Origin: Chloroflexota bacterium
Lineage (GTDB): Bacteria > Chloroflexota > Anaerolineae > Caldilineales > Caldilineaceae
DNA: 14,492 bases
Direction: 5' to 3'
Assembly: GCA_003577005.1 (NCBI GenBank)
Contig: QEUW01000178.1
Coordinates: 1 to 14,492, forward strand
A program made the position numbers and the translations under genes. The notes under the pieces are model-generated. The model made no database searches. It was not told where the DNA came from and saw only the letters and a program-made list of their open reading frames with translations. Below are positions 6,104 through 13,395 of this stretch, in pieces; position 1 is the stretch's first letter; every line of letters begins with the position of its first letter.

Positions 6104-7203
6104 CGGGGCACATCCACCCAACGCCGCTCGCTTGCAGCCTGGAGGATGGTGTCGGCCACGGCCTGGGCGCGCATGCCGTCGTAGAACGAGGGAACCGCCT
6201 CGCGCCCCTCGCGGATGGCGCTGACAAACTCCCACGCCTGGTCGTAGCGGAAGGTGCGCACCGGGTCGCCCTCGCCCGGCGTACGCGGGGAGCCGGGCCG
6301 TTTGAGAAATTCTTCGGGGACAGGGATCGTTTGATAGGTTTCACCCCGCCCGGCTTTGGCAAAAGAGATTTCGTGCGGTGTGTGGAGCCGGTAGACCGCC
6401 GACGCCTTGCTGCCGTTGATCTCGGCCAGGTCGTGGCCGCCGTCGGGACCATAGCCTTTGGTCAGCTTGCCCATCTCAAAGACGCCGGTGGCGCCACTTT
6501 CGAACTCAGCGATCCACGCCACCCAATCCTCTACATCCTGGGGAGGACAGGGCTGGCCATCGCTCGTGCAATCGCGCTGCACCCACTGTTTTGCTGCACC
6601 GCAGACCGCCGCAATCGGCCCCAGCAGGTCCTGCGCAAAGTCGATGCGGTGGATACCCATGTCGCCCAGTTCGCCCGAACCGGCCATCGCCTTGTACTGC
6701 CGCCAGCCGATTGCAAATTCGCCCCAATCTTGCAGACGCTGGAAGCGCGCATGGCGGATCTCGCCCAGTTCGCCGCTCTGCACCAGGTGGCGCAAAAAGT
6801 TCATCCCCGGCACAAAGCGATAGGTGAAGGCCATCATGTGGACGACGCCCGCCGTCTGCGCTGCGTTGTAGATCTGCACGGTTTCGGCGTAGTCGAGCCC
6901 CAGCGGTTTTTCGCAGAGCACGTGGCAGCCATTGGCCAGTGCCTCGAGGATCAACTCGCGGTGGAACTTGTTGGGGGTGGCGACCACCACCGCATCGGGC
7001 TTGACCTCGTGAAAGAAAGTTTCGCTGTCGGCGTACGCCTGGGCGATGCCCCATTCCTGTTGGCGTTGTGCCCGCAGTACATCGTTTGGCTCGCAGATGC
7101 CGGCGACTTCCACACCGGGGATAAGCGACAGCCCCGGATAATGGACCCCAGCGCAGATGCCGCCGACGCCGATCAAACCAATTCTGACTGATTGTGTTGC
7201 CAT
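6100..7203 (-). CDS. Gfo/Idh/MocA family NAD(P)-dependent oxidoreductase
   Basis: A 367-residue cytoplasmic dehydrogenase of the glucose-fructose oxidoreductase/inositol dehydrogenase/rhizopine catabolism family, which oxidises or reduces hydroxyl groups of sugars and cyclitols. The N-terminal Rossmann motif GLIGVGGICAGVH lies at 9-21, the EKP signature is at 98-100 (CHVLCEKPLG), a YRFVPG stretch at 128-133, and the catalytic loop GDMGIHRID places Asp181 and His185 as in the family. The start ATG 7203 has a modest GCAGGA upstream. It is the first gene of the minus-strand block and overlaps the exporter by 4 nt. It is divergent from the aldo/keto reductase at 7516 across a 312-bp spacer. The sugar substrate cannot be told. 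Confidence 0.9.
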   Translation of the reverse strand: MATQSVRIGLIGVGGICAGVHYPGLSLIPGVEVAGICEPNDVLRAQRQQEWGIAQAYADSETFFHEVKPDAVVVATPNKFHRELILEALANGCHVLCEKPLGLDYAETVQIYNAAQTAGVVHMMAFTYRFVPGMNFLRHLVQSGELGEIRHARFQRLQDWGEFAIGWRQYKAMAGSGELGDMGIHRIDFAQDLLGPIAAVCGAAKQWVQRDCTSDGQPCPPQDVEDWVAWIAEFESGATGVFEMGKLTKGYGPDGGHDLAEINGSKASAVYRLHTPHEISFAKAGRGETYQTIPVPEEFLKRPGSPRTPGEGDPVRTFRYDQAWEFVSAIREGREAVPSFYDGMRAQAVADTILQAASERRWVDVPR

Positions 7204-7260
7204 TGTCCTGCTGCTTTCGATTGGGAAGATGAGGGAGGCTCACGAGTGACGTGGGCCGTA

Positions 7261-7290
7261 TTGTGTGATCGGTCGCTAAATGACTATAAG
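7261..7290 (+). promoter_or_regulatory. Candidate sigma70 promoter for the plus-strand run
   Basis: TTGTGT (7261-7266), an 18-nt spacer and TATAAG (7285-7290) give a moderate match. Transcription from here would leave a leader of about 220 nt that includes the hairpins at 7389-7434. This is a pattern match only. Confidence 0.3.
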
Positions 7291-7388
7291 AATCGGAACA
7301 GCTATGGTATCCTTTGTCCCAGATAGTAACACGAACGTCTTGTTGGCGCAATCCATTTTAGGGGTAACATCCGTCCAGAATATTCTTG

Positions 7389-7418
7389 CGGAGTTTGCAC
7401 ACCCACGTGCAAACTCCG
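7389..7418. promoter_or_regulatory. Perfect 12-bp stem-loop in the leader of the catabolic run
   Basis: cggagtttgcac (7389-7400) pairs fully with gtgcaaactccg (7407-7418) around the loop acccac. A second stem, ggttc/gaacc with a 5-nt loop, follows at 7420-7434. No T-tract follows, so it is not a standard terminator. It could be an operator for a dimeric regulator, an mRNA-stabilising structure or a remnant of a dispersed repeat. Confidence 0.5.
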
Positions 7419-7515
7419 TGGTTCTTGTTGAACCGGGGAGAACCTCAAAAAGCCAGGTGGGCGATTTTTGTCGCCCCATCCCACATTAACCATCACCCTC
7501 GAAAGGAAAGGATTC

Positions 7516-8451
7516 ATGCACTATCGACAATTGGGCAATTCGGGTGTGCGGGTGTCGGTGATCGGCCTCGGCACAAACCAATTTGGCAGCAAGGTCGACC
7601 AGGCTGGGGTCAACGAGATCATCGCCGGCGCTATCGACCTGGGGATCAACTTTATCGATACTGCCGATGTCTACACAAGAGGCCGGTCCGAAGAGACGCT
7701 GGGCGTGGCGCTCAAAGGCAAGTGGGATAAAGTCATCCTGGCAACCAAGGTAGTCAGCCCCACGGGAGAAGGGCCAAATGACCGCGGCGCTTCGCGCTAT
7801 CATATCATCAATGGTCTTGAGGCTAGTTTACGACGGCTCCAGACCGACCACATCGATCTCTATCAGATGCACCGCTGGGATGATAAAACTCCTATTGAAG
7901 AGACGCTGCATGCGTTGGACGACCTGGTGAGCAGCGGCAAAGTCCGCTACATCGGCGCCTCCAATTACACAGCCTGGCAACTAGCGCGCGTCAACACTAT
8001 CGCCGAATTGCGCAACCGGACGCCTCTTGTCAGCATCCAAAACCACTATCACATGTTGGAGCGCGACCAGGAACGAGAGATGCTCCCCTACTGCAACGCC
8101 CACAACGTGGGTTTTCTGCCCTTCTTCCCGCTGGCAGGTGGCTTCCTCACCGGCAAATACAAGCGCGGGGAGGGGGCGCCGGCCGGTTCGCGCGGCGAGA
8201 ACAGCCCTTACGTGCAGAAATACATGACTGACGCCAATTACGATATTGTCGAAAAACTGACAGCCTGGGCAGAAGAACGCGACCACACCATGACCGAACT
8301 TGCTCACGCCTGGCTGCTGGGCCAACCCCAGGTCAGCTCGGTGATTTCCGGCGCCACCACACTCTCGCAAGTGGAAAGCAACGCCAAAGCGGCTGACTGG
8401 CAACTCAGCGCCGATGAGTTGAGCGCCGTCAACGCCATTCTCAACGGCTGA
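7516..8451 (+). CDS. Aldo/keto reductase (Kv-beta/YghZ-like or aldose dehydrogenase-like)
   Basis: A 311-residue aldo/keto reductase with a complete tetrad: Asp48 and Tyr53 ([15 protein letters not shown]), Lys78 (ILATKVVSP) and His119 (DLYQMHRWD). The N-terminus is [18 protein letters not shown]. The C-terminal '[20 protein letters not shown]' is the cofactor-binding segment common in the COG0667 group. The start ATG 7516 follows a purine-rich GAAAGGAAAGGA; an earlier in-frame ATG at 7468 adds residues without family similarity. It is the first gene of a six-gene plus-strand run, and the next gene starts 25 nt downstream. In a sugar-oxidation scheme it could form the aldonolactone that the downstream lactonase-like enzyme opens, but this role is inferred. 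Confidence 0.9.
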   Translation: MHYRQLGNSGVRVSVIGLGTNQFGSKVDQAGVNEIIAGAIDLGINFIDTADVYTRGRSEETLGVALKGKWDKVILATKVVSPTGEGPNDRGASRYHIINGLEASLRRLQTDHIDLYQMHRWDDKTPIEETLHALDDLVSSGKVRYIGASNYTAWQLARVNTIAELRNRTPLVSIQNHYHMLERDQEREMLPYCNAHNVGFLPFFPLAGGFLTGKYKRGEGAPAGSRGENSPYVQKYMTDANYDIVEKLTAWAEERDHTMTELAHAWLLGQPQVSSVISGATTLSQVESNAKAADWQLSADELSAVNAILNG

Positions 8452-8476
8452 GCATTGGAACAAAAAAGGGGCAACG

Positions 8477-9274
8477 GTGCGCATCATCGATACCCATTGT
8501 CATGCAGCCCCCGTCTGGTATGAGCCGGTCGAAAGCCTGGTCTATCAGATGGATCAAAACAACGTCGAGCAGGCGGTGCTGGTGCAGATCCGAGGCTATT
8601 TTGACAACGACTATCAGTTCGAGTGCGAAAAACAGTACCCCGGTCGCTTTATCTCGGTCGTGCTGGTTGACGTTGGCCGGCCCGATGCCCCGGATCAGCT
8701 TGAACGGCTGGCCGAACAAGGCGCCCGCGGTGTGCGGCTGGCGCCGGACGACTGCTCCCCCGGCGCCGACCCGCTTGCTATCTGGCGTAAGGCTGCTGAG
8801 TTGGGTCTGCCTGTTTCGTGTGGGGGGGCTATCGAGGGCTTTGCTGCGGCTGATTTTGCCCAACTGGTGGCCACGTTCCCGACCCTGCCGATCATCGTCG
8901 AGCACCTGGCTTCGCTCAAGGCGACCGACGGCCAGCTTCCGCCGGAGGTGACTCGCCGGCAGATTTGGGCGCTGGCCCACTATCCCAATGTCTATATGAA
9001 GATTCATGGGTTGGGTGAAATCTGCCGCCGCAATCTGCCGGTCACAACCCCCTTTCCCTTCGACCCGGCCGGTCTGACGATCCTGCGCGAGGCGTACGCC
9101 GCCTTTGGCGCTGAACGGCTGATGTGGGGCAGTGACTACCCGCCGGTGAGCGGTCGCGAGGGCTACGCCGCTGCCCTGCGCTTTCCCCTGGCCGAGTTTG
9201 CGTCGCTCTCAGAAACGGCGCGGGCGCTCATCTTTGGGGGTGTGGCGGCAAAATTGTATGGCCTGGCGGAGTAA
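8477..9274 (+). CDS. Amidohydrolase-2 family metal-dependent hydrolase (COG3618-like, possible sugar lactonase)
   Basis: A 265-residue TIM-barrel hydrolase of the amidohydrolase-2 family. The first-strand metal motif is DTHCH (His7 and His9), later ligand candidates are His143 (IVEHLASLK) and His177 (MKIHGLG), and the terminal Asp220 sits in LMWGSDYPPVSG, the usual last-strand signature. COG3618 relatives include L-fucono- and L-rhamnono-lactonases, while other members are decarboxylases or hydratases. The start is GTG 8477, with AAGGGG 5 nt upstream and 25 nt after the preceding stop, indicating an operon. The position right after a dehydrogenase-type aldo/keto reductase favours lactone opening, but this is inference. 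Confidence 0.82.
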   Translation: MRIIDTHCHAAPVWYEPVESLVYQMDQNNVEQAVLVQIRGYFDNDYQFECEKQYPGRFISVVLVDVGRPDAPDQLERLAEQGARGVRLAPDDCSPGADPLAIWRKAAELGLPVSCGGAIEGFAAADFAQLVATFPTLPIIVEHLASLKATDGQLPPEVTRRQIWALAHYPNVYMKIHGLGEICRRNLPVTTPFPFDPAGLTILREAYAAFGAERLMWGSDYPPVSGREGYAAALRFPLAEFASLSETARALIFGGVAAKLYGLAE

Positions 9275-9346
9275 TCTCCTCAAATCTCTCCAATCTCCCC
9301 GGCGCCAGAAGCCAGCTGCAGGAGATTAGGGGGATTTGCGGAGATT
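9273..9346. repeat. AATCTCC iterated array in inverted orientation (hairpin)
   Basis: AATCTCC-like units start at 9273, 9283 and 9292 (steps 10 and 9), and their complements GG(A/G)GATT start at 9321, 9330 and 9340 (steps 9 and 10). The arms 9273-9298 and 9320-9346 are near-complementary around a loop containing GGCGCC. The first unit overlaps the TAA stop (9272-9274) of the amidohydrolase. The array fills most of the gap before the NHL gene. Confidence 0.8.
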
Positions 9347-9389
9347 AACTGATTAGCGCACTTCCTCGATGTCAGAAAGAAAGGGTATC

Positions 9390-10343
9390 ATGACAAAACT
9401 CGGCAGCGGCGATTACGTCTACGAAGAGCGACACGATTGGGCGCAATTGCCCACCCGTTGGGACTTCCGCGAGGTCGTGGATGTGGTCGTGGACGATCAA
9501 GACCGTGTCTATGTCTTCAACCGCGGTGAACATCCGCTCATTGTCTTTGCGCAGGATGGCAGCTTTATCCAATCGTGGGGCGAGGGAGCGTTCACCCGGC
9601 CCCACGGCCTCACCCTGGCCCCCGATGGCGAACACGGCCAGGTGCTCTATTGTGTCGACGATGATGGGCACTGGATCGGCAAATTCACCCTGACCGGCGA
9701 GTTGTTGATGCAGATCGGCACGCGCGGCCAGGGGGCGCCACGGCGGAGTGGCCGCCCCTTCAACCGGCCCACCAAAGTGGCGTTGGACCCAAAGAGCGGC
9801 GACCTTTACATCTCTGATGGATACGGCAACGCCAGGGTGCATAAGTACAGCGCCGACGGGAGACATCTCTTCTCCTGGGGCGACTATGGTGTGGAGCCGG
9901 GCCACTTCAACTTTCCCCACAGCGTCTGCACCGACCCGGACGGAAAGGTCTATGTGGCCGACCGCGAGAATCACCGGGTGCAGATTTTCGATGATCAAGG
10001 CAAGTATCTGGCGCAGTGGAACAATCTACACCGGCCTTGCGGGCTGCATATTGCCCAGGGGCTGGTCTATATCGGCCAACTGCCTTCACACCTCGACGTC
10101 AACGCCGGCGACCCCAATCTCGGTGCCTGTGTGACCATCCACGACCTCACCGGGCGCCAGTTGGCCCGGCTGGGGGATGCCCAGCCCGGCGAAGGCCCCG
10201 GCCAGTTCACCGCTCCCCACGGGATCGCCGTCGATTCACACGGCGATCTCTACGTGGGTGAGGTCTCGTGGAGCGCCTATGGCCGCCGGCTCGACCCGCC
10301 GCGCACCATGCGCAGCTTCCGCAAGCTGGTCAAGGTGAGCTGA
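9390..10343 (+). CDS. NHL-repeat six-bladed beta-propeller protein
   Basis: A 317-residue protein composed of NHL-type repeats: blades containing 'GHFNFPHSVCTDPDGKVYVA' then DRENHRVQIFD, 'GQFTAPHGIAVDSHGDLYVGE', 'RPHGLTLAPDG' and 'DLYISDGYGNARVHKYSADG'. The layout resembles the peptidylglycine alpha-amidating lyase/NHL group and sugar lactonases of the SMP-30/gluconolactonase propeller clan. No signal peptide or membrane segment is visible, so it is probably cytoplasmic. The start ATG 9390 is chosen because AAAGGG lies just upstream; the ATG at 9369 lacks a ribosome site. NHL propellers serve as scaffolds or as metal-dependent lyases and lactonases. The location between a lactonase-like hydrolase and reductases makes an enzymatic role plausible but unproven. 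Confidence 0.85.
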   Translation: MTKLGSGDYVYEERHDWAQLPTRWDFREVVDVVVDDQDRVYVFNRGEHPLIVFAQDGSFIQSWGEGAFTRPHGLTLAPDGEHGQVLYCVDDDGHWIGKFTLTGELLMQIGTRGQGAPRRSGRPFNRPTKVALDPKSGDLYISDGYGNARVHKYSADGRHLFSWGDYGVEPGHFNFPHSVCTDPDGKVYVADRENHRVQIFDDQGKYLAQWNNLHRPCGLHIAQGLVYIGQLPSHLDVNAGDPNLGACVTIHDLTGRQLARLGDAQPGEGPGQFTAPHGIAVDSHGDLYVGEVSWSAYGRRLDPPRTMRSFRKLVKVS

Positions 10344-10386
10344 CAATGTATCAAACCAATCACCAATCCCTACAGGGAGGAACCTC

Positions 10387-11535
10387 ATGAGCCAAAAGGA
10401 ATGGCAAATCCACAACCCCTCTGGCAGCAAGCGTGTAATCGTGACCAAGCTGCTGCCCGGCACCCGCTGGCTGGAGATCCTGGCGGGCAGCGACAGCCGG
10501 GTCGAAGTTTGCACTTCGCCCGATATTTTGAGCGTGGACGAGATCAAGGCGGCCATCGGCGACCGTTGCGACGGCGCCATCGGCCAGTTGACCGAGGATT
10601 GGAGCGAGACGCTCTTTTCCACGCTCAAAGCGGCAGGCGGCAAAGCGTACAGCAACTATGCCGTCGGCTACAACAACGTCAATGTCGATGTCGCCAACAA
10701 GTACGGCATCCCCGTGGGCAACACCCCCGGCGTCTTGACCGAGACCACGGCCGAAATGGCGGTTGCGCTCACCTTTGCCGCCGCCCGCCGCGTGGCCGAG
10801 GCCGATGTCTTTATGCGCAGCGGCCAATACCACGGCTGGCTGCCCACCCTCTTTCTGGGCAAGCTCTTGAAGGGGGCCACGGTGGGCGTCATCGGTGCCG
10901 GTCGTATCGGCGCCGCCTATGCGCGCATGATGGTCGAAGGGTTCAAGATGAATCTGGTATATTACGACCTCTATCAGAACCAGGCGTTGGAGAAGTACAT
11001 TGCCGATTATGCGGATTTTCTAGCTGCGCACGGCGAGCCGCGGGTAACCTGCACTCGCGCCGCCAGCCCAGAGGAAGTGTTGCAGAGTGCCGATGTGGTG
11101 AGTCTGCACCCGGTGCTCGACCCCACCACCCATCACCTGATCAACGCCGAACGGCTCAACCTGATGAAAGAGGACGCTATCCTGGTCAACGCCAGCCGCG
11201 GGCCGGTCATCGACGAGGCGGCGCTGGTGGCGCACTGCCAGAAGCACCCCAATTTCCGCGCCGGGCTCGATGTCTTTGAAGACGAGCCGGCCATGAAACC
11301 GGGGCTGAGCGACCTGCCCAACGTGGTCATCGTGCCCCATATCGCCTCGGCCACCAGTTGGACGCGCGAGGGAATGGCGATCCTGGCCGCCAGCAACGTG
11401 GCCGGCATCCTCAACGGCTACCCCGTCTGGCCAGACCCAAACAACATCTTGCCCTTTTTGGGCGACGATCCGCCCAAGGCTGCACCGAGCATCGTCAATG
11501 CCCAGGCGTTGGGGTTGCCGGTCTTTGCCGGTTAG
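10387..11535 (+). CDS. Hydroxypyruvate/glyoxylate reductase, plant HPR1-like D-2-hydroxyacid dehydrogenase
   Basis: A 382-residue NAD(P)H-dependent enzyme that would reduce hydroxypyruvate to D-glycerate and glyoxylate to glycolate. The Rossmann motif GVIGAGRIG is at 167-175, and the catalytic triad is Arg271 (NASRGPVIDEAAL), Glu300 (DVFEDEP) and His318 (VPHIASATSWTREGM). The whole chain runs parallel to plant peroxisomal hydroxypyruvate reductase HPR1: GTRW at 25-28, IGQLTEDW, AVGYNNV, NTPGVLTETTAE, ARMMVEGFKMNL, and the end PSIVNAQALGLPV, where plants finish with the peroxisomal SKL signal and this protein ends FAG. A strong AGGGAGG (10374-10380) lies 6 nt before the ATG. The aldolase follows after 9 nt. 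The family call is very secure; the substrate is likely. Confidence 0.92.
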   Translation: MSQKEWQIHNPSGSKRVIVTKLLPGTRWLEILAGSDSRVEVCTSPDILSVDEIKAAIGDRCDGAIGQLTEDWSETLFSTLKAAGGKAYSNYAVGYNNVNVDVANKYGIPVGNTPGVLTETTAEMAVALTFAAARRVAEADVFMRSGQYHGWLPTLFLGKLLKGATVGVIGAGRIGAAYARMMVEGFKMNLVYYDLYQNQALEKYIADYADFLAAHGEPRVTCTRAASPEEVLQSADVVSLHPVLDPTTHHLINAERLNLMKEDAILVNASRGPVIDEAALVAHCQKHPNFRAGLDVFEDEPAMKPGLSDLPNVVIVPHIASATSWTREGMAILAASNVAGILNGYPVWPDPNNILPFLGDDPPKAAPSIVNAQALGLPVFAG

Positions 11536-11544
11536 GAGCATGCC

Positions 11545-12282
11545 ATGTCCACGACCCTGTCGTTGAAACGGCGCATCCGCGACGGCGAAATCGTCGTTGG
11601 CCTGCGCGCATCCCTGGGAATGAGTCGCCGCCAGGTAGAGGATATGTGGGCCAAAGGCCCCTACGACTTTCTCCATATCGACGGCCAGCACGTGGCCTAT
11701 TGCGAGGATCAACTGGTCGCCTTTTGTGCGCTTGCTGAGGATCTGAACATCCCCGTGCAGTTTCGCATCCCGCATACACGCCACACCTATCTGATCGGGC
11801 GCTATCTCGATTTGGGGCCGACGGCCATCATGGTGCCGGAAGTCGAGGATGAGGCCACCGTCGACGAAGCCATCGCCTACGCCTACTATCCCCAGGTTGG
11901 GCGGCGCAGTTGGGGTGGGGCGGCCCGTGTCGGTGTCCGCGCCCAGGGTGGCCAAGCAGACCGGTTGAGCTACGCCGCGTGGTGGAACGAGACTGTCGTC
12001 CTGACGCTGCAACTCGAATCGGTCACCGCCATCACCAATGCAGGGCGGCTCGCCAAACCTGGCGTCGATCTGCTGGCCTTTGGACCAAACGATCTGCAAT
12101 TTAGCCTGGAGGGACATCCCGAGTACCCACTCCGCACGGTGGACGAGTGTATGCGCAACGTGGCCGCCCAATTGACTGGCACCGGCGTCCGTCTGGCGAT
12201 GGGTACAACGACCCTACCCAGCGAACGGGACAAATACCTGGAGATGGGCGTCACCGTCTTCCAAGAAATGCCAAAGAGTTGA
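11545..12282 (+). CDS. HpcH/HpaI family aldolase (2-keto-3-deoxy acid aldolase type)
   Basis: A 245-residue class II (metal-dependent) aldolase of the HpcH/HpaI/citrate lyase-beta family, which reversibly cleaves 2-keto-3-deoxy or 4-hydroxy-2-keto acids to pyruvate and an aldehyde. Visible features are His49 (HIDGQHVAY, the general base position), Arg74 (VQFRIPH), the metal-binding Glu158 (LQLESVTAI) and Asp183 (AFGPNDLQFSLEG), the 'MVPEVEDEATV' strand and the YYPQVGRRSWG loop (usually YPP-x-G-x-R). The motif preceding His49 is GQH, where HpaI-type enzymes usually have GEH. AGGAG overlaps the stop of the reductase gene, 6 nt before ATG 11545, so the two are coupled. It is probably the carbon-carbon cleaving step of the run; the substrate chain length is unknown. 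Confidence 0.87.
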   Translation: MSTTLSLKRRIRDGEIVVGLRASLGMSRRQVEDMWAKGPYDFLHIDGQHVAYCEDQLVAFCALAEDLNIPVQFRIPHTRHTYLIGRYLDLGPTAIMVPEVEDEATVDEAIAYAYYPQVGRRSWGGAARVGVRAQGGQADRLSYAAWWNETVVLTLQLESVTAITNAGRLAKPGVDLLAFGPNDLQFSLEGHPEYPLRTVDECMRNVAAQLTGTGVRLAMGTTTLPSERDKYLEMGVTVFQEMPKS

Positions 12283-12304
12283 TGCACCCCATCCATGACC
12301 GATG

Positions 12305-12401
12305 GATAGACCGCGGATGAGACGGATTGGGTGGATCGATGTGGATATACTGCGTATTGATCCGCATAAATCCGCATCATCTGCTCAATCCGCGGTCTAT
12401 C
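12305..12401. repeat. GCGGAT/ATCCGC iterated array in inverted orientation (hairpin)
   Basis: The outer arms gatagaccgcggat (12305-12318) and atccgcggtctatc (12388-12401) are perfectly complementary. Between them GGAT recurs at 12315, 12324, 12333 and 12343 (steps 9, 9, 10), and ATCC recurs at 12360, 12370 and 12388 with a degenerate unit near 12379. A small separate stem, atccat/atggat, lies at 12291-12307. The array ends 12 nt before the Shine-Dalgarno of the next gene. Confidence 0.85.
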
Positions 12402-12425
12402 GTTTCCCTATCTGGAGGAACCCAC

Positions 12426-13391
12426 ATGCCCAAACTTGTAATCACCCCGCCGCAGAGCCCACAGAACCGTGCGTGGGCCGAGCGGCTGCAACAGGAACTA
12501 CCGGGCTATCAGATCGTCGCGCCAGAGACCGACGAGGGGCTCCGCAGCGCGCTGGTAGACGCCGACGCCGCCTTTGGCTGGGTCCCGCCCGATCTGCTCC
12601 CGCTGGCGCAAAACCTCCGTTGGCTCCATAGCCCCAACGTTGGCCCGCCTGCCGGCTACTATTACAAAGAATTGATCGACCACCCGGTGACCATCACCAA
12701 CCCGCGGGGGGTCTTTAACGATCACATTGCCCAGCATATTCTGATGTTTGTGCTGGCGCTCGCCCGCGGCCTTCCCTATTACATGGAGGCGCAACGCCAG
12801 CGGCGCTGGGATAAGGATGCGCGGGAAAGTCCCTACATCGACCTGGCGTCTGCGACCGCACTTATCGCCGGCGTCGGCGGCATCGGCCACGAGACAGCCA
12901 AGCTCTGCGCCGCCGTCGGCATGAAGGTCATCGGCGTGGACCCGCGCTGGGAGCACGAGCTGCCTTTTATCGAAAAACACAGACCCGACGAACTCGATGC
13001 GGTACTGCCTGCTGCCGATTTTGTTATCGTCTGTATGCCCCACACCCCCGAAACAGAGGGAATGTGGAACCGGCGCCGCTTCCAGCTCATGAAGCCGACC
13101 GCCTACTTTATCAACATCGGTCGCGGCCTGACCACCCGGCTCGATGACCTGGTCGCCGCGCTCGAAGCGGGCGAGATCGCCGGGTGCGGACTCGATGTCT
13201 TCGAGGTCGAACCGCTGCCATCTGACCACAAGCTGTGGACACTCCCCAACGTGTTGCTGACCCCGCATATCGCGGTGAAGGACGCCGAGAATATTCCCGA
13301 CCGCCAATTTGCTATCCTGCTAGATAACGCCCGGCGCTTTGCTGCGGGCGCGCCGCTACGCAATGTGGTGGATAAAGCGTCGTGGTTCTAG
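12426..13391 (+). CDS. D-2-hydroxyacid dehydrogenase family NAD-binding protein
   Basis: A 321-residue member of the D-isomer-specific 2-hydroxyacid dehydrogenase family, which reduces 2-keto acids to D-2-hydroxy acids. The nucleotide loop GVGGIG is at 149-154, with Asp172 (GVDPRW) ending the next strand, which favours NAD(H). The catalytic triad is Arg233 (INIGRGL), Glu262 (DVFEVEPLP) and His281 (TPHIAVKD). It is clearly distinct from the HPR1-like paralogue two genes upstream and is shorter. The start ATG 12426 has GGAGG (12414-12418) 7 nt upstream; an in-frame ATG at 12327 lies inside the repeat array and adds no family sequence. It is last in the plus-strand run. The substrate is unknown, possibly the second product of the aldolase. 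Confidence 0.9.
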   Translation: MPKLVITPPQSPQNRAWAERLQQELPGYQIVAPETDEGLRSALVDADAAFGWVPPDLLPLAQNLRWLHSPNVGPPAGYYYKELIDHPVTITNPRGVFNDHIAQHILMFVLALARGLPYYMEAQRQRRWDKDARESPYIDLASATALIAGVGGIGHETAKLCAAVGMKVIGVDPRWEHELPFIEKHRPDELDAVLPAADFVIVCMPHTPETEGMWNRRRFQLMKPTAYFINIGRGLTTRLDDLVAALEAGEIAGCGLDVFEVEPLPSDHKLWTLPNVLLTPHIAVKDAENIPDRQFAILLDNARRFAAGAPLRNVVDKASWF

Positions 13392-13395
13392 GACG

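Larger units (their letters stand above)
7204..7515. other. Divergent intergenic control region
   Basis: This 312-bp spacer separates two gene blocks transcribed away from each other, so it should hold the promoters of both. I see a candidate plus-strand promoter (7261-7290), a perfect 12-bp hairpin (7389-7418), a second small hairpin (7420-7434) and the Shine-Dalgarno of the 7516 gene. No convincing minus-strand promoter stands out. Short open frames that cross it show no recognisable protein. Confidence 0.5.

Noticed and set aside
4649..6184. 511-codon open frame on the plus strand
   Set aside because: It lies antisense to the exporter gene. Its composition (Gln, His, Arg, Pro rich) is typical of the complement of a GC-rich membrane-protein gene, and there is no ribosome site.
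6061..7191. 376-codon plus-strand open frame
   Set aside because: It is a complementary-frame shadow of the Gfo/Idh/MocA gene, whose Rossmann and EKP motifs are clear.
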